From: Gammaproteobacteria bacterium | Lineage (GTDB): Bacteria; Pseudomonadota; Gammaproteobacteria; JAKDMP01 | Direction of reading: 5' to 3' | Assembly (NCBI GenBank): GCA_030452225.1 | Contig: JAKDMP010000007.1 | Coordinates: 1 to 32,562 of the forward strand | DNA length: 32,562 bases | Shown: in pieces, positions 7,088 through 14,999 of the stretch | How positions within the stretch are numbered: position 1 is the stretch's first letter | How the letters are laid out: every line of letters starts with the position of its first letter | The notes under the pieces: generated by a model | The model's database searches: none | What the model saw: only the letters and a program-made list of their open reading frames with translations | Told to the model about the DNA's origin: nothing | Translations under genes and position numbers: made by a program

Positions 7088-8521
7088 ATGTTCAAGCGCA
7101 TCGGCATCGCGCTCGCCGTGATTGTCGTCATCATCGTCGCGGCCGCCGCGATCGCGCCGTATTTTGTCGGCGGCGCGGCAGAGACCGGCTTCAGGCACCA
7201 GGTAGCCTGGCTCAACAGCCAACTCGCCGACCGGGGCCTCAGCCTGCACGTCGTGTCCTACGATCGGGGCTTCTATGGTTCCGATGCCGATATTGCGCTC
7301 TCCGTCTCGCCGGGCGGAATGAGCGAACGCAAGGCGAAGATGTGGGCGATATTGTTTGGCTCGAGCGGCAAGCCCGTGTTTCACCTTCACATCAATCACG
7401 GGCCGATTCCCTTCGACGCCTTCGGCCGCGGGCACTGGAATTTCATGCCGGTGCTCTACACCGCCGGGTTTCAGGGCAAAAGTCTCCCGGCCGCGTCGCT
7501 TCTCGGTGCGCTGAAGCCCGGTCTTTACGTCATTCAGTATTTTGACGGCAGTACGCACAGTCGGCTCACGGTGCCGCCCGGGCGCGCGAGGCGCGGCGTC
7601 GGCGACGCAAAGTGGCAAGGCGGCTTTCTGGTGGCCGATGTGAATGCGGCGCGCGACCAGGCGCACTATGCGGGCGTGATCGAGCCCGTCACTTTCCAAA
7701 TGGTCAAGCCGGAATCGCGGCACGCGTACGGCGGCAAATTCCAAGGCCTGAATTTTTCCGCCGCGCTCCGCAAGGCCGCGCATGGCTTCTGGGTCGGTAC
7801 CGGGCACTATGCCTTCGCGGGGCTGACCGTCAGCAAGGACGGCGCCCAAAGCGTCAAACTCGCATCCGGGCGTGCCCGGGGTGAAACCAGCGAGACGGGC
7901 AACGGCAAATGGCTGAATTCGAGTGCACGGGGCGAACTGGATGGCGGCGTCATCCGCGGCTGGGAATTTTCGGAGCTGACCGTCGGTTACAAACTCGAGA
8001 AGCTGGATGCCCGGGGTTTGCGATTGGCATTGGACGCGATTCGCCAGCGTGCCGACAGCGCCTCGACGCAAGGGCAAGCTGCGAAGGCGCAACTCGGGCG
8101 CTCATTGCCGTTGTTGGCACTTGCCGTAAAACCCGAGACCACGGCCTCGCTCGGCTTGCGGCTCGTCGCACCGAGCGGCTCGGCCTCACTCGCCATCCGT
8201 GCAGGATTTGCGCCATCGGCGGGAGCCCGGACGGGCGCCGGCTCCGGCCTGCTGCGCAATGCGGTGGTGCAAATCGCCTTGCGCTTCGATCGCGAGCTGG
8301 TCGATGATTTCCATACGCAGGTACTCGGCGCCCCCGACTCCGCTTCCTTCAACCAGGCGATACAGGTTCAGGTGGACAGGGGCTATCTGCAGGAGAAGGG
8401 CGGGAGCTACCGTGCCGTCATCCGCTATGAAGGCGGCATGGTCACCATCAACGGCAAACCGATGCTTGGCCCTGCCGGGGCGGGCAGCGGCCAAGCCGCT
8501 CCCGTTCCCGCCAGCGGCTGA
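7088..8521 (+). CDS. DUF945 family protein (YdgA-like)
   Basis: A 477-residue protein with an N-terminal hydrophobic anchor at about residues 5-27 (rich in Ile, Val and Ala), so it is probably inner-membrane anchored with the body in the periplasm. The segments VVSYDRGFYGSDADIAL near 57-73, INHGPIP near 104, FQGLNFS near 219 and the C-terminal YEGGMVTINGKPM match the DUF945/YdgA pattern, a beta-rich family of about 480-500 residues whose function is unsettled. ATG 7088 has GGGGAGG 7 bases upstream and a good promoter at 7027-7055. It stands apart from lon, with 235 bases between the genes. Confidence 0.82.
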   Translation: MFKRIGIALAVIVVIIVAAAAIAPYFVGGAAETGFRHQVAWLNSQLADRGLSLHVVSYDRGFYGSDADIALSVSPGGMSERKAKMWAILFGSSGKPVFHLHINHGPIPFDAFGRGHWNFMPVLYTAGFQGKSLPAASLLGALKPGLYVIQYFDGSTHSRLTVPPGRARRGVGDAKWQGGFLVADVNAARDQAHYAGVIEPVTFQMVKPESRHAYGGKFQGLNFSAALRKAAHGFWVGTGHYAFAGLTVSKDGAQSVKLASGRARGETSETGNGKWLNSSARGELDGGVIRGWEFSELTVGYKLEKLDARGLRLALDAIRQRADSASTQGQAAKAQLGRSLPLLALAVKPETTASLGLRLVAPSGSASLAIRAGFAPSAGARTGAGSGLLRNAVVQIALRFDRELVDDFHTQVLGAPDSASFNQAIQVQVDRGYLQEKGGSYRAVIRYEGGMVTINGKPMLGPAGAGSGQAAPVPASG

Positions 8522-8643
8522 TTTACACCAGAGGGCTTGCGGCCGCGATCGGTGAACGCCGGTCAGCCGCCTTTTCCCGATGAGTGCCGCCGCGGCGCGC
8601 GACAACCATAGCCATACCGCTCCGCCGGCGATGATCCGGACGG

Positions 8644-8673
8644 CTTGAAAGTACCCGATTCGACACCACTAAT
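8644..8673 (+). promoter_or_regulatory. Possible heat-shock (sigma-32-like) promoter of lon
   Basis: CTTGAAA at 8644-8650 matches the sigma-32 -35 consensus. A C-rich segment, CACCACTAAT (8664-8673), follows after 13 bases and is a weak match to CCCCATnT. Lon is a classical heat-shock gene, so context supports it, but the -10 half is poor. Confidence 0.38.
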
Positions 8674-8756
8674 GATTGCACAGGGCTCCCCTGGCCGACA
8701 AGCGCATTCGCTGCGCCGGGGCGGGGTCAGCCGGGTAATGGCGCAGGGGCTGAACC

Positions 8757-11126
8757 ATGAATGACACCGCAGAACCGGAAAACGAACCGCAGGTACGGTT
8801 CGGCGCGCTTTCCACCGCCGAAATTGTGCCCGTGGTGCCGCTGCGCGACGCGGTCATTTTCCCGGGCATGATGGTGCCGCTGGCCGTCGGGCGCGGCGAA
8901 TCGGTGGCCGCCGTCAAGTCGGCGATGAGGGCCGAGCGTCCCGTTGCCCTGCTGCTCCAGAAGGACCGCGGCACCGATGCGCCCGAGCCGCACGATCTGT
9001 ACTCGATCGGCACGCTTGCCAACCCGGTGCGTTTTCTCACCGCACCCGACGGTTCGCATCACCTCGTCTGCCAGGGCATCGTGCGTTTTCGGGTGCTGAA
9101 CTTCGAGCGTGCCGATGACCACCTGACGGTTTATGCGGAAAGGCTCAACGATCCGACCGACGAACCGGGCCAGGAACTCGAGGCCCACTTGCTGGCGCTC
9201 AGACAACAGGCCCTGGAGGCGCTGAACCTGCTCCCGCAGGCCCCCGACGAACTGGTCAACGTGATCGGCAACATTCGCGCGCCCGGCGCGCTTGCGGATC
9301 TGGTGGCCGGCTACCTGGACATCGAGATTGCCGAAAAGCAGAACATCCTGGGAACGCTCGACGTGTCGAAACGTATCGCGGCGGTGGGCCGGCATCTGGA
9401 GAAGCAACTGGAGGTGTTGCGAATCTCCTCTCGCATCCGCCAGGAAACCCAGGAGTCGATGGGCAAGAAGCAGCGCGAGTTCATCTTGCGCGAGCAGTTG
9501 CAGCAGATTCGCAAGGAACTCGGTGAGGGCGACGACCCCAAGAGCGCGGAGATCAAGGAACTGGACGAGGCGATCGCGAAGGCGAAGATGCCGCCGGTCA
9601 CCGAGGAGCAGGCGCGCAATGAACTCAAGCGTCTGGAGCGCATGCCCGAAGCCGCCGCCGAATACTCGATGGCGCGCACTTACCTCGACTGGCTGATCGA
9701 GTTTCCCTGGTCGAAGCGCACAGACGACAACTACGATCTCGACGTGGCACGCAAGGTGCTCGACGAGGATCACTACGGGCTGGAGAAGATCAAGCGGCGC
9801 ATCGTGGAATTTCTCGCCGTGCGCAAGCGCAACCCCGAGGGCCACGCCCCGATCCTGTGCTTCGTCGGCCCGCCCGGCGTCGGCAAGACTTCGCTCGGCC
9901 AGTCGATCGCCCGGGCGATGGGGCGCAAGTTCGAGCGCTTCAGCCTCGGCGGCATGCGCGACGAGGCGGAAATCCGCGGCCATCGGCGCACCTACATCGG
10001 GGCGCTTCCCGGCAACATCGTACGCGCCCTGAAAAAGGCCGGCACGCGCAATCCCGTGCTCATGCTCGACGAACTCGACAAGCTCGCCGTCGGCTTCCAG
10101 GGCGATCCGGCCGCGGCGCTCCTGGAAGTGCTCGACCCGGCGCAGAACGACAATTTCCGCGACAGCTACCTCGACGTGCCGGTCGATCTTTCGCAGGTCA
10201 TTTTTATCGGCACCGCCAACGTGCTCGACCAGATTCCGGGGCCGCTGCGCGACCGTCTCGAGGTGATCGAGCTCCCCGGCTACACCGAAACCGACAAGCT
10301 CGAGATCGCCAAACGTTACCTCATCGCCCGCCAACGCAAGGAGAACGGGCTCGCCGAGGAGGAGATTGGCATTTCCGACGACACCCTGCGCGCCATCATC
10401 GAGGGCTACACCCGCGAGGCGGGGGTGCGCCAGCTCGAACGCGAGATCGCGGCCGTGTGCCGGCGCATCACCACGCGCATTGCCGACGGCGAGGCCGGAC
10501 CTTTTGCCGTGGCGCCGGACGATTTGCATGAGATTCTCGGCGCGCGCAAGTTCGAGAACGAAATGGCGCAGCGCACCAGTGTGCCGGGCGTCGCCACGGG
10601 CCTCGCCTGGACGCCGGTCGGCGGGCAAATCCTGTTCGTCGAGGCCACGGCCACGCCCGGCAAGGGAAACCTGCATTTGACCGGTCAGCTCGGCGATATC
10701 ATGAAGGAAAGCGTGGACATCGCCCTCTCGCTCATCAAGTCGCGCGCCGACAAGCTGAAGATCGACGCCGCGAGCCTCGCCGAACGCGACATCCACGTGC
10801 ATGTGCCCGCCGGCGCCATTCCCAAGGACGGCCCCAGCGCGGGCGTGGCCATGACCACGGCGCTCGTCTCGCTTTTGACCAACCGGCGCGTGCATGCCGA
10901 TCTCGCCATGACCGGCGAGATTACCCTGCGCGGCCTGGTGCTCCCGGTCGGCGGCATCAAGGAGAAGGTGCTGGCCGCGCATACTGCCGGGATCAAAAGG
11001 TTGATCCTCCCCGCGCGCAACAAGAAGGACTACGAGGACATTCCCGAACACGCCCGCGAAGCGTTGGAATTCGTCTGGGCGGACAAGCTCGAAGACGTCC
11101 TCGGCGCGGCCTTCGAGTCCGAGTGA
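8757..11126 (+). CDS. lon: ATP-dependent Lon protease
   Basis: A full-length (789-residue) LonA protease, a cytosolic hexameric AAA+ serine protease that degrades misfolded and regulatory proteins. The N-terminal LON substrate domain spans about 25-220 ([20 protein letters not shown]). The AAA+ module has Walker [10 protein letters not shown] starting near 371 and Walker [10 protein letters not shown] near 433-441. The S16 protease domain has the catalytic S694 in DGPSAG and K737 in GGIKEK, 43 residues apart as in E. coli Lon. ATG 8757 with a weak GGGG upstream fits the usual LonA start. It is monocistronic by position: a gene-free, repeat-filled stretch follows. Confidence 0.98.
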   Translation: MNDTAEPENEPQVRFGALSTAEIVPVVPLRDAVIFPGMMVPLAVGRGESVAAVKSAMRAERPVALLLQKDRGTDAPEPHDLYSIGTLANPVRFLTAPDGSHHLVCQGIVRFRVLNFERADDHLTVYAERLNDPTDEPGQELEAHLLALRQQALEALNLLPQAPDELVNVIGNIRAPGALADLVAGYLDIEIAEKQNILGTLDVSKRIAAVGRHLEKQLEVLRISSRIRQETQESMGKKQREFILREQLQQIRKELGEGDDPKSAEIKELDEAIAKAKMPPVTEEQARNELKRLERMPEAAAEYSMARTYLDWLIEFPWSKRTDDNYDLDVARKVLDEDHYGLEKIKRRIVEFLAVRKRNPEGHAPILCFVGPPGVGKTSLGQSIARAMGRKFERFSLGGMRDEAEIRGHRRTYIGALPGNIVRALKKAGTRNPVLMLDELDKLAVGFQGDPAAALLEVLDPAQNDNFRDSYLDVPVDLSQVIFIGTANVLDQIPGPLRDRLEVIELPGYTETDKLEIAKRYLIARQRKENGLAEEEIGISDDTLRAIIEGYTREAGVRQLEREIAAVCRRITTRIADGEAGPFAVAPDDLHEILGARKFENEMAQRTSVPGVATGLAWTPVGGQILFVEATATPGKGNLHLTGQLGDIMKESVDIALSLIKSRADKLKIDAASLAERDIHVHVPAGAIPKDGPSAGVAMTTALVSLLTNRRVHADLAMTGEITLRGLVLPVGGIKEKVLAAHTAGIKRLILPARNKKDYEDIPEHAREALEFVWADKLEDVLGAAFESE

Positions 11127-11185
11127 TGCGCGAGATGCGGCTGTGGGTACTCAGTTCAAAGTCAAGCCCACTCAAAAAAATCAGC

Positions 11186-11261
11186 AGGGTGGATAAGCCT
11201 GCGCAGCAGGCGCATCCACCGAACCCACACCGGCGGATGCGCTGCGCTTGTCCGCCCTACT
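11186..11261. repeat. GGTGGAT-type palindromic repeat pair (matches 32364-32402)
   Basis: The forward unit (11186-11220) reads AGGGTGGATAAGCCTGC, a short turn, then GCAGGCGCATCCACC, so it folds as a long hairpin. A second unit in the opposite orientation (11232-11261; GGCGGATGCG through TCCGCCCTAC) forms an inverted pair with it. The forward unit recurs almost base for base at 32364-32402. It may work as the lon terminator or be a mobile REP-like element. Confidence 0.8.
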
Positions 11262-11355
11262 GAAGGGGCGCCCCTGGGTGGAACTTCACGGCATGCCGTT
11301 GATGTGGACACGGATTCGCGTCGGCCCGGGGGTACGAAACCACGCGGCGACAGGC

Positions 11356-11378
11356 TGGGAGCGAGTTTGCTCGCGAAC
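11356..11378. repeat. GGAGCGAG-type palindromic repeat, single copy
   Basis: The unit GGGAGCGAGTTTGCTCGCGA has arms GCGAG and CTCGC. It belongs to the same family as the cluster at 16975-17105. Confidence 0.65.
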
Positions 11379-11475
11379 CTGCGCCTGATTATCACTGACC
11401 GACTCGCTCCAGCACGGCAACCCCCCGGATCGAATCTCGCGGCGCCGCTTCCAACCCGGTAGCCGCGCACACGGC

Positions 11476-11493
11476 GATCAGCGCAGGCTGATC
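11476..11493. promoter_or_regulatory. Small perfect hairpin upstream of the FNT-family gene
   Basis: GATCAGC (11476-11482) and GCTGATC (11487-11493) are perfect inverted arms around a 4-base turn. There is no T-run, so it is not a clear terminator. It could be an operator for the downstream gene or chance. Confidence 0.3.
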
Positions 11494-11585
11494 AATCCCC
11501 CCGCGGCCGCTGTACTATGCGCCCTCCTGAAACGGGTGCAGCCGACGTCGTATGATTGGAGGATACCCACAGGCGCGGGGGCGGC

Positions 11586-12464
11586 GTGGCGAAACGTCAG
11601 CAGGCGAAGCCGGGACAGGACACGGTCGAAGCACAGGCGGAAGCGGTCGCCGAAAAGGAATACCTCGAGGGGCACGAGCAGCGCGACGCCGCCGTGCGCG
11701 CGGCGCCGCGCGCGGCAATCGTGTACGAAGCGGTGCGTCTGGAAGGGGACGAAGAGCTGGCCCGCCCCGTGGCCGCGTTGTTCTGGTCGGGGCTCGCGGC
11801 CGGGCTTTCGATGGGGTTTTCGTTTATTACCAAGTCCCTCATGGCGTACTGGCTGCCCGATGCCGCATGGACGCCGGTAATCACGGGCCTGGGGTACAGC
11901 GTCGGGTTCCTGATCGTGATCCTCGGGCGCCAGCAGCTTTTTACCGAGAACACCCTGACGCCGATACTCGTTGTCCTGCGCCGCTGGACCGTGGAAACCG
12001 TTGGGCGCACATTGCGGCTTTGGGTGATCGTTCTGGTGGCCAATACGATCGGGGCTTTCCTGTTCGCCCTGCTGATTGCCGAAACGCCGCTTTTCAATCA
12101 GAACGTGCATGACTCGCTTGCCATCGTGAGCATCCATGCCTTCGGGGATTTCTCCGCGGTACTGCTTCGCGGGATCTTCGCCGGCTGGTTGATCGCGATG
12201 ATCATCTGGCTCTTGCCGTTCGCGGAGACGGCTCGCGTGGCCGTCATCGTGCTTCTCACCTACGTGATATCGCTCGGTCACTTCCCTCACATCATCGCGG
12301 GCGCGATCGGCGCCTTCTACGCGGCCCTCGTCGGCCATGTCGGCTGGGGCGCGGTGTTCATGAACTTCTACATTCCGGCGCTGCTCGGAAACGTGATCGG
12401 CGGGGTGTCCCTGGTTGCGCTCGTCAACTACGCGCAGGTCGAAAATCTCGCCAGCCGCCGGTGA
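11586..12464 (+). CDS. Formate/nitrite transporter (FNT) family membrane protein, YfdC-like
   Basis: A protein of about 292 residues with a hydrophilic, charged N-terminal segment (1-58) followed by six hydrophobic membrane segments. The FNT pentameric channel fold is suggested by ILGRQQLFTENTLTPIL (112-128), FAGWLIAMIIWL (198-209) and GHFPHIIAG (231-239). H235 lies where FocA has its pore histidine (FEHSIAN). The closest pattern I recognise is the YfdC subgroup, whose substrate is not settled, rather than FocA or NirC. The start is uncertain: GTG 11586 follows a GC-rich purine run, while TTG 11556 would add ten residues; neither has an ideal ribosome site. Formate, nitrite or another small monovalent anion is a guess from the family. 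Confidence 0.82.
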   Translation: MAKRQQAKPGQDTVEAQAEAVAEKEYLEGHEQRDAAVRAAPRAAIVYEAVRLEGDEELARPVAALFWSGLAAGLSMGFSFITKSLMAYWLPDAAWTPVITGLGYSVGFLIVILGRQQLFTENTLTPILVVLRRWTVETVGRTLRLWVIVLVANTIGAFLFALLIAETPLFNQNVHDSLAIVSIHAFGDFSAVLLRGIFAGWLIAMIIWLLPFAETARVAVIVLLTYVISLGHFPHIIAGAIGAFYAALVGHVGWGAVFMNFYIPALLGNVIGGVSLVALVNYAQVENLASRR

Positions 12465-12585
12465 AAACATCCGGTCTCGCGGCGCGGAGGCGGCCGCGCC
12501 GGTGCCGACGGCGGGTCGCGACAGCCACTTGCGTGCATCGAGTGCAAGGCTTCAGAATACCAACCAGGCATTCTGCGAACAACTG

Positions 12586-13248
12586 ATGAGTGCAACTTTG
12601 TTGCTCAGTGTGGGTGTTGCCGCGGGCATCCTGCTTGCCCTGGCACTGATCCTCAACGGCGGGCGTCACCTGCGCCGCCGCCGCTTGCTGCGCGGCGGCT
12701 CCCAGGGGTTGCTGGGCCTGGTCATTGGTCTCGCCGTCGCCGTGGTGTTGCTGGTCGGCCTCAACCTGCTGACGTACGCCCGTTTCTCGGCCGAGCAGCC
12801 GGTCGGCACGATCGCCTTCGAAAAATTGGCTCCCCGGCGCTATGCGGCCACCCTGACACAACCGGATGGGCGCATCACGCATGCCACCCTGAACGGTAAC
12901 CAATGGGAGCTTGATGCCCGCATTATCAAGTGGACGGATTTCGGCACCATGCTGGGCCTCCAGCCGCTTTACCGCCTGGAACGGTTGAGCGGGCGTTTCG
13001 AGAACATCGACCGGGCGCGCTACGGGCCGCACAGCATCGTGCCGCTTGCAGGGGAACCGGGGCTGAGCCTGTGGGAGACCGCACACAAGCAGTCGGGATG
13101 GCTGCCGCTGGTGGATGCCACCTACGGAACGGCGACCTACTTGCCGATGGCCGATAAAGCGGTGTACCGTGTCAGTCTCAGCCGCACGGGGCTGCTCGCG
13201 CGCCCCGCCAACGAGGCGGCCAGGAAGGCCGTGAACGGTTGGCGTTGA
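12586..13248 (+). CDS. Hypothetical membrane protein with two N-terminal TM segments
   Basis: A 220-residue protein that I do not recognise. It has two hydrophobic helices at about 3-23 and 42-64, separated by a short basic loop (GRHLRRRRLLRGG). A soluble C-terminal domain of about 155 residues follows, probably beta-rich (FEKLAPRRYAATLTQPDGR, then GNQWELDARIIKW). By the positive-inside rule the Arg-rich loop should be cytoplasmic and both ends periplasmic. The open frame extends upstream into the FNT gene, but ATG 12586 begins the first helix and is preferred; its ribosome site is weak. It ends 22 bases before the exported MBL-fold gene and is probably co-transcribed with it, so a shared envelope function is possible. 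Confidence 0.72.
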   Translation: MSATLLLSVGVAAGILLALALILNGGRHLRRRRLLRGGSQGLLGLVIGLAVAVVLLVGLNLLTYARFSAEQPVGTIAFEKLAPRRYAATLTQPDGRITHATLNGNQWELDARIIKWTDFGTMLGLQPLYRLERLSGRFENIDRARYGPHSIVPLAGEPGLSLWETAHKQSGWLPLVDATYGTATYLPMADKAVYRVSLSRTGLLARPANEAARKAVNGWR

Positions 13249-13270
13249 CCATTACGCAAGGAGTGATGTC

Positions 13271-14194
13271 ATGAACGGGAAAATTCTGCCGGCCCTGCTG
13301 GCGTGTACCGGACTGCTTTTAGCCGGCACCTGGGCGTTGGCAGCCGATCGAGAATCTGATCGCCTGCCGCCGGTCGAGTCGCAGCAGGTCGCCCCTCACA
13401 TCTGGTACCTGCACGCGGCTGGCGGCAACATGACGGCGCTCATCGGCAAGGACGGGATCCTGCTGGTGGACAGCGAGTTCGAGCCCTTCGTGCCCGAGAT
13501 CATCGCCAAACTGAAGGCGCTTGGCGGCGGTGTGCCGAAGTTCGTCGTCAACACGCACTACCATCAGGATCACACCGGCGGCAACGGTGCCATGCATCGC
13601 GCCGGCGCCACAATCATTGCCAGTGCGAATGTACGCGCCCGGCTCGAGCAGGTGCAGCGCGCCCCGCTCGGCGGCTCCGTGCCCGCACCGGTTCCGGCCG
13701 ACAAGCTGCCGACGATCACCTTCCGCGATGCGTTGACGCTGTACTTCGACGGCGAAACCGTACGCATCGTGCATGTGCCGCCGGCGCACACGGACGGGGA
13801 CTCGGTGCTGTTCTTCGAGCAGGCCAACGTCCTCGCCGCGGGCGACCTGTTCTTCAACGGCATGTATCCGATCATCGACGTGGATACGGGCGGCAGCATC
13901 GGCGGCATGATCGCCGCCGCGAATTGGATGCTGGCACGCATCGACGGCAAGACCGTGGTGATTCCAGGGCATGGGCCGATTGCCGACAAGGCGGCGCTCG
14001 AGCGTTACCGCGACATGATGGTCGCCGTGCGCGACAAGGTGAAGGCGATGGTGGGCAAGGGCATGACGCTGGCAGAAATCCAGGCCGCGCATCCGACGGC
14101 CAAATTCGATGCGAAATGGGCCGGACGCATTTCCGCCGAGCGCTTCGTCGCCGAGATTTACTACAGCCTGCGCCCGCATTTCCCCGGCACCTGA
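13271..14194 (+). CDS. Exported MBL-fold metallo-hydrolase
   Basis: A 307-residue MBL-fold protein with a signal peptide at about 1-25 (core LLACTGLLLAGTWALA, cleavage after ALA). The metal motif is THYHQDHTGG at 95-104 (H96, H98, D100, H101). A later His is in PPAHTDGDS, the bridging Asp is in AAGDLFF, and the last His is in IPGHGP. The extended His-x-His-x-Asp-His pattern and exported location resemble QuiP/SoxH-like or subclass-B-like periplasmic hydrolases; there is no specific evidence for beta-lactam hydrolysis. A strong AAGGAG precedes ATG 13271. It follows the two-TM protein by 22 bases and is followed by a hairpin terminator and sodC. Confidence 0.9.
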   Translation: MNGKILPALLACTGLLLAGTWALAADRESDRLPPVESQQVAPHIWYLHAAGGNMTALIGKDGILLVDSEFEPFVPEIIAKLKALGGGVPKFVVNTHYHQDHTGGNGAMHRAGATIIASANVRARLEQVQRAPLGGSVPAPVPADKLPTITFRDALTLYFDGETVRIVHVPPAHTDGDSVLFFEQANVLAAGDLFFNGMYPIIDVDTGGSIGGMIAAANWMLARIDGKTVVIPGHGPIADKAALERYRDMMVAVRDKVKAMVGKGMTLAEIQAAHPTAKFDAKWAGRISAERFVAEIYYSLRPHFPGT

Positions 14195-14205
14195 AGTACG
14201 TTTGC

Positions 14206-14226
14206 CGCGCCGTTGGCGGCGCGTTT
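14206..14226 (+). terminator. Hairpin terminator after the exported MBL gene
   Basis: CGCGCCG (14206-14212) pairs with CGGCGCG (14217-14223) around a TTGG loop and is followed by only TTT. It is located 12 bases after the stop codon. The short T-tail lowers confidence; the same T residues overlap the sodC -35 box. Confidence 0.45.
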
Positions 14227-14254
14227 GACAACCCCATGGCGCCTGCGGAAGAAT
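14225..14254 (+). promoter_or_regulatory. Sigma-70-type promoter for sodC
   Basis: A perfect -35 TTGACA (14225-14230) lies 18 bases before AAGAAT (14249-14254, 4 of 6 against TATAAT). The implied start near 14261 leaves a short leader carrying the GGAGGAG ribosome site before ATG 14289. Confidence 0.45.
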
Positions 14255-14288
14255 AGTCTCATACGCGATAACACGGAGGAGATCCATT

Positions 14289-14879
14289 ATGTTCCCGTTG
14301 AAAATTGTAATCGGCGCGGGCGCCGGTGCCTTGCTCCTGGTTGGCGGTTATGCACTTGCCAATCCCGAGCAGACGAGCGCACCGGCGCCCGGGTCATCGA
14401 TGACGGCAATGCAGCCGAAAGGAGCGCAGGGCGTGGCGGTCATTCATCCTGCCAGCGGCAGCGATGTTCACGGCACGGTATGGTTTGTCCCGGTGGAGGG
14501 CGGCGTACGCATCACGGGCGAAATCAAGGGGCTTTCCCCGGGCCTTCACGGCTTTCACATTCATCGCTTTGGGGATTGCTCGGCGCGGGACGCTTCGAGC
14601 GCCGGCGGTCACTACAATCCAGAGAACGAGCCTCATGGCGCGCCAACCGCCGAAAAGCATCATGCGGGCGATCTCGGCAATATTCGTGCCAATGACGTGG
14701 GAGTGGCAGACGTGAAAATGACCGTTCCGTTTATTACGGTCAACGAAATGTATCACCACCCCGTACTTGGACGTGCCGTAATCGTTCACGCAAAAAAGGA
14801 TCATTTCGACGTTCAACCCAGCGGGGCTGCCGGCCCGCGCATCGGTTGCGGCGTGATCGGACTGGCGGGTACGCAGTAA
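14289..14879 (+). CDS. sodC: Periplasmic Cu/Zn superoxide dismutase
   Basis: A 196-residue protein that converts superoxide to hydrogen peroxide and oxygen in the periplasm. The N-terminus (about 1-25) is a signal peptide or anchor rich in Gly, Ala and Leu. Aligning by eye to SOD1, the copper ligands are H90 and H92 (HGFHIHRFGDC), bridging H108 (GGHYNP) and H167 (VIVHAKKD). The zinc ligands are H108, H116, H125 and D128 (HHAGDLGN). The disulfide cysteines are C97 and C187 and the active-site Arg is R184 (GPRIGCGVIG). All key residues are therefore present. GGAGGAG lies just upstream of the start. The Ala-Pro-Met-rich linker at 26-45 separates the anchor from the catalytic domain. Confidence 0.96.
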   Translation: MFPLKIVIGAGAGALLLVGGYALANPEQTSAPAPGSSMTAMQPKGAQGVAVIHPASGSDVHGTVWFVPVEGGVRITGEIKGLSPGLHGFHIHRFGDCSARDASSAGGHYNPENEPHGAPTAEKHHAGDLGNIRANDVGVADVKMTVPFITVNEMYHHPVLGRAVIVHAKKDHFDVQPSGAAGPRIGCGVIGLAGTQ

Positions 14880-14899
14880 GAAGGTTTCGGTGAAACGTG

Positions 14900-14915
14900 C
14901 GCCCCGCCCGGGGCG
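14900..14915 (+). terminator. Weak GC hairpin after sodC
   Basis: CGCCCC (14900-14905) and GGGGCG (14910-14915) form a 6-bp stem around GCCC and are followed by TGTTATGCTT, which is not a clean T-run. It may be a sodC terminator. Confidence 0.35.
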
Positions 14916-14999
14916 TGTTATGCTTGCGCTTCCGTTGTGCCGAGGGTGAGATCGGTCGCGGCGGAATACTCCTTTGTGGCATCGGGGGCGGAAGTATTT

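Larger units (their letters stand above)
11127..11585. other. Gene-free stretch after lon, dominated by palindromic repeats
   Basis: These 459 bases contain no convincing coding sequence. They hold a GGTGGAT-type inverted pair (11186-11261), one GGAGCGAG-type palindrome (11356-11378) and a small hairpin (11476-11493). The rest, including 11262-11355 and 11379-11475, shows nothing I can assign. Confidence 0.6.

Noticed and set aside
8727-11051. A 774-codon open frame antisense to lon
   Set aside because: A mirror frame caused by high GC codon bias. It is His/Arg/Gly-rich with no domain, and lon on the other strand is certain.
13271-14194. Beta-lactamase resistance gene
   Set aside because: The MBL fold and export signal are real, but nothing distinguishes it as a beta-lactamase and there is no resistance context.
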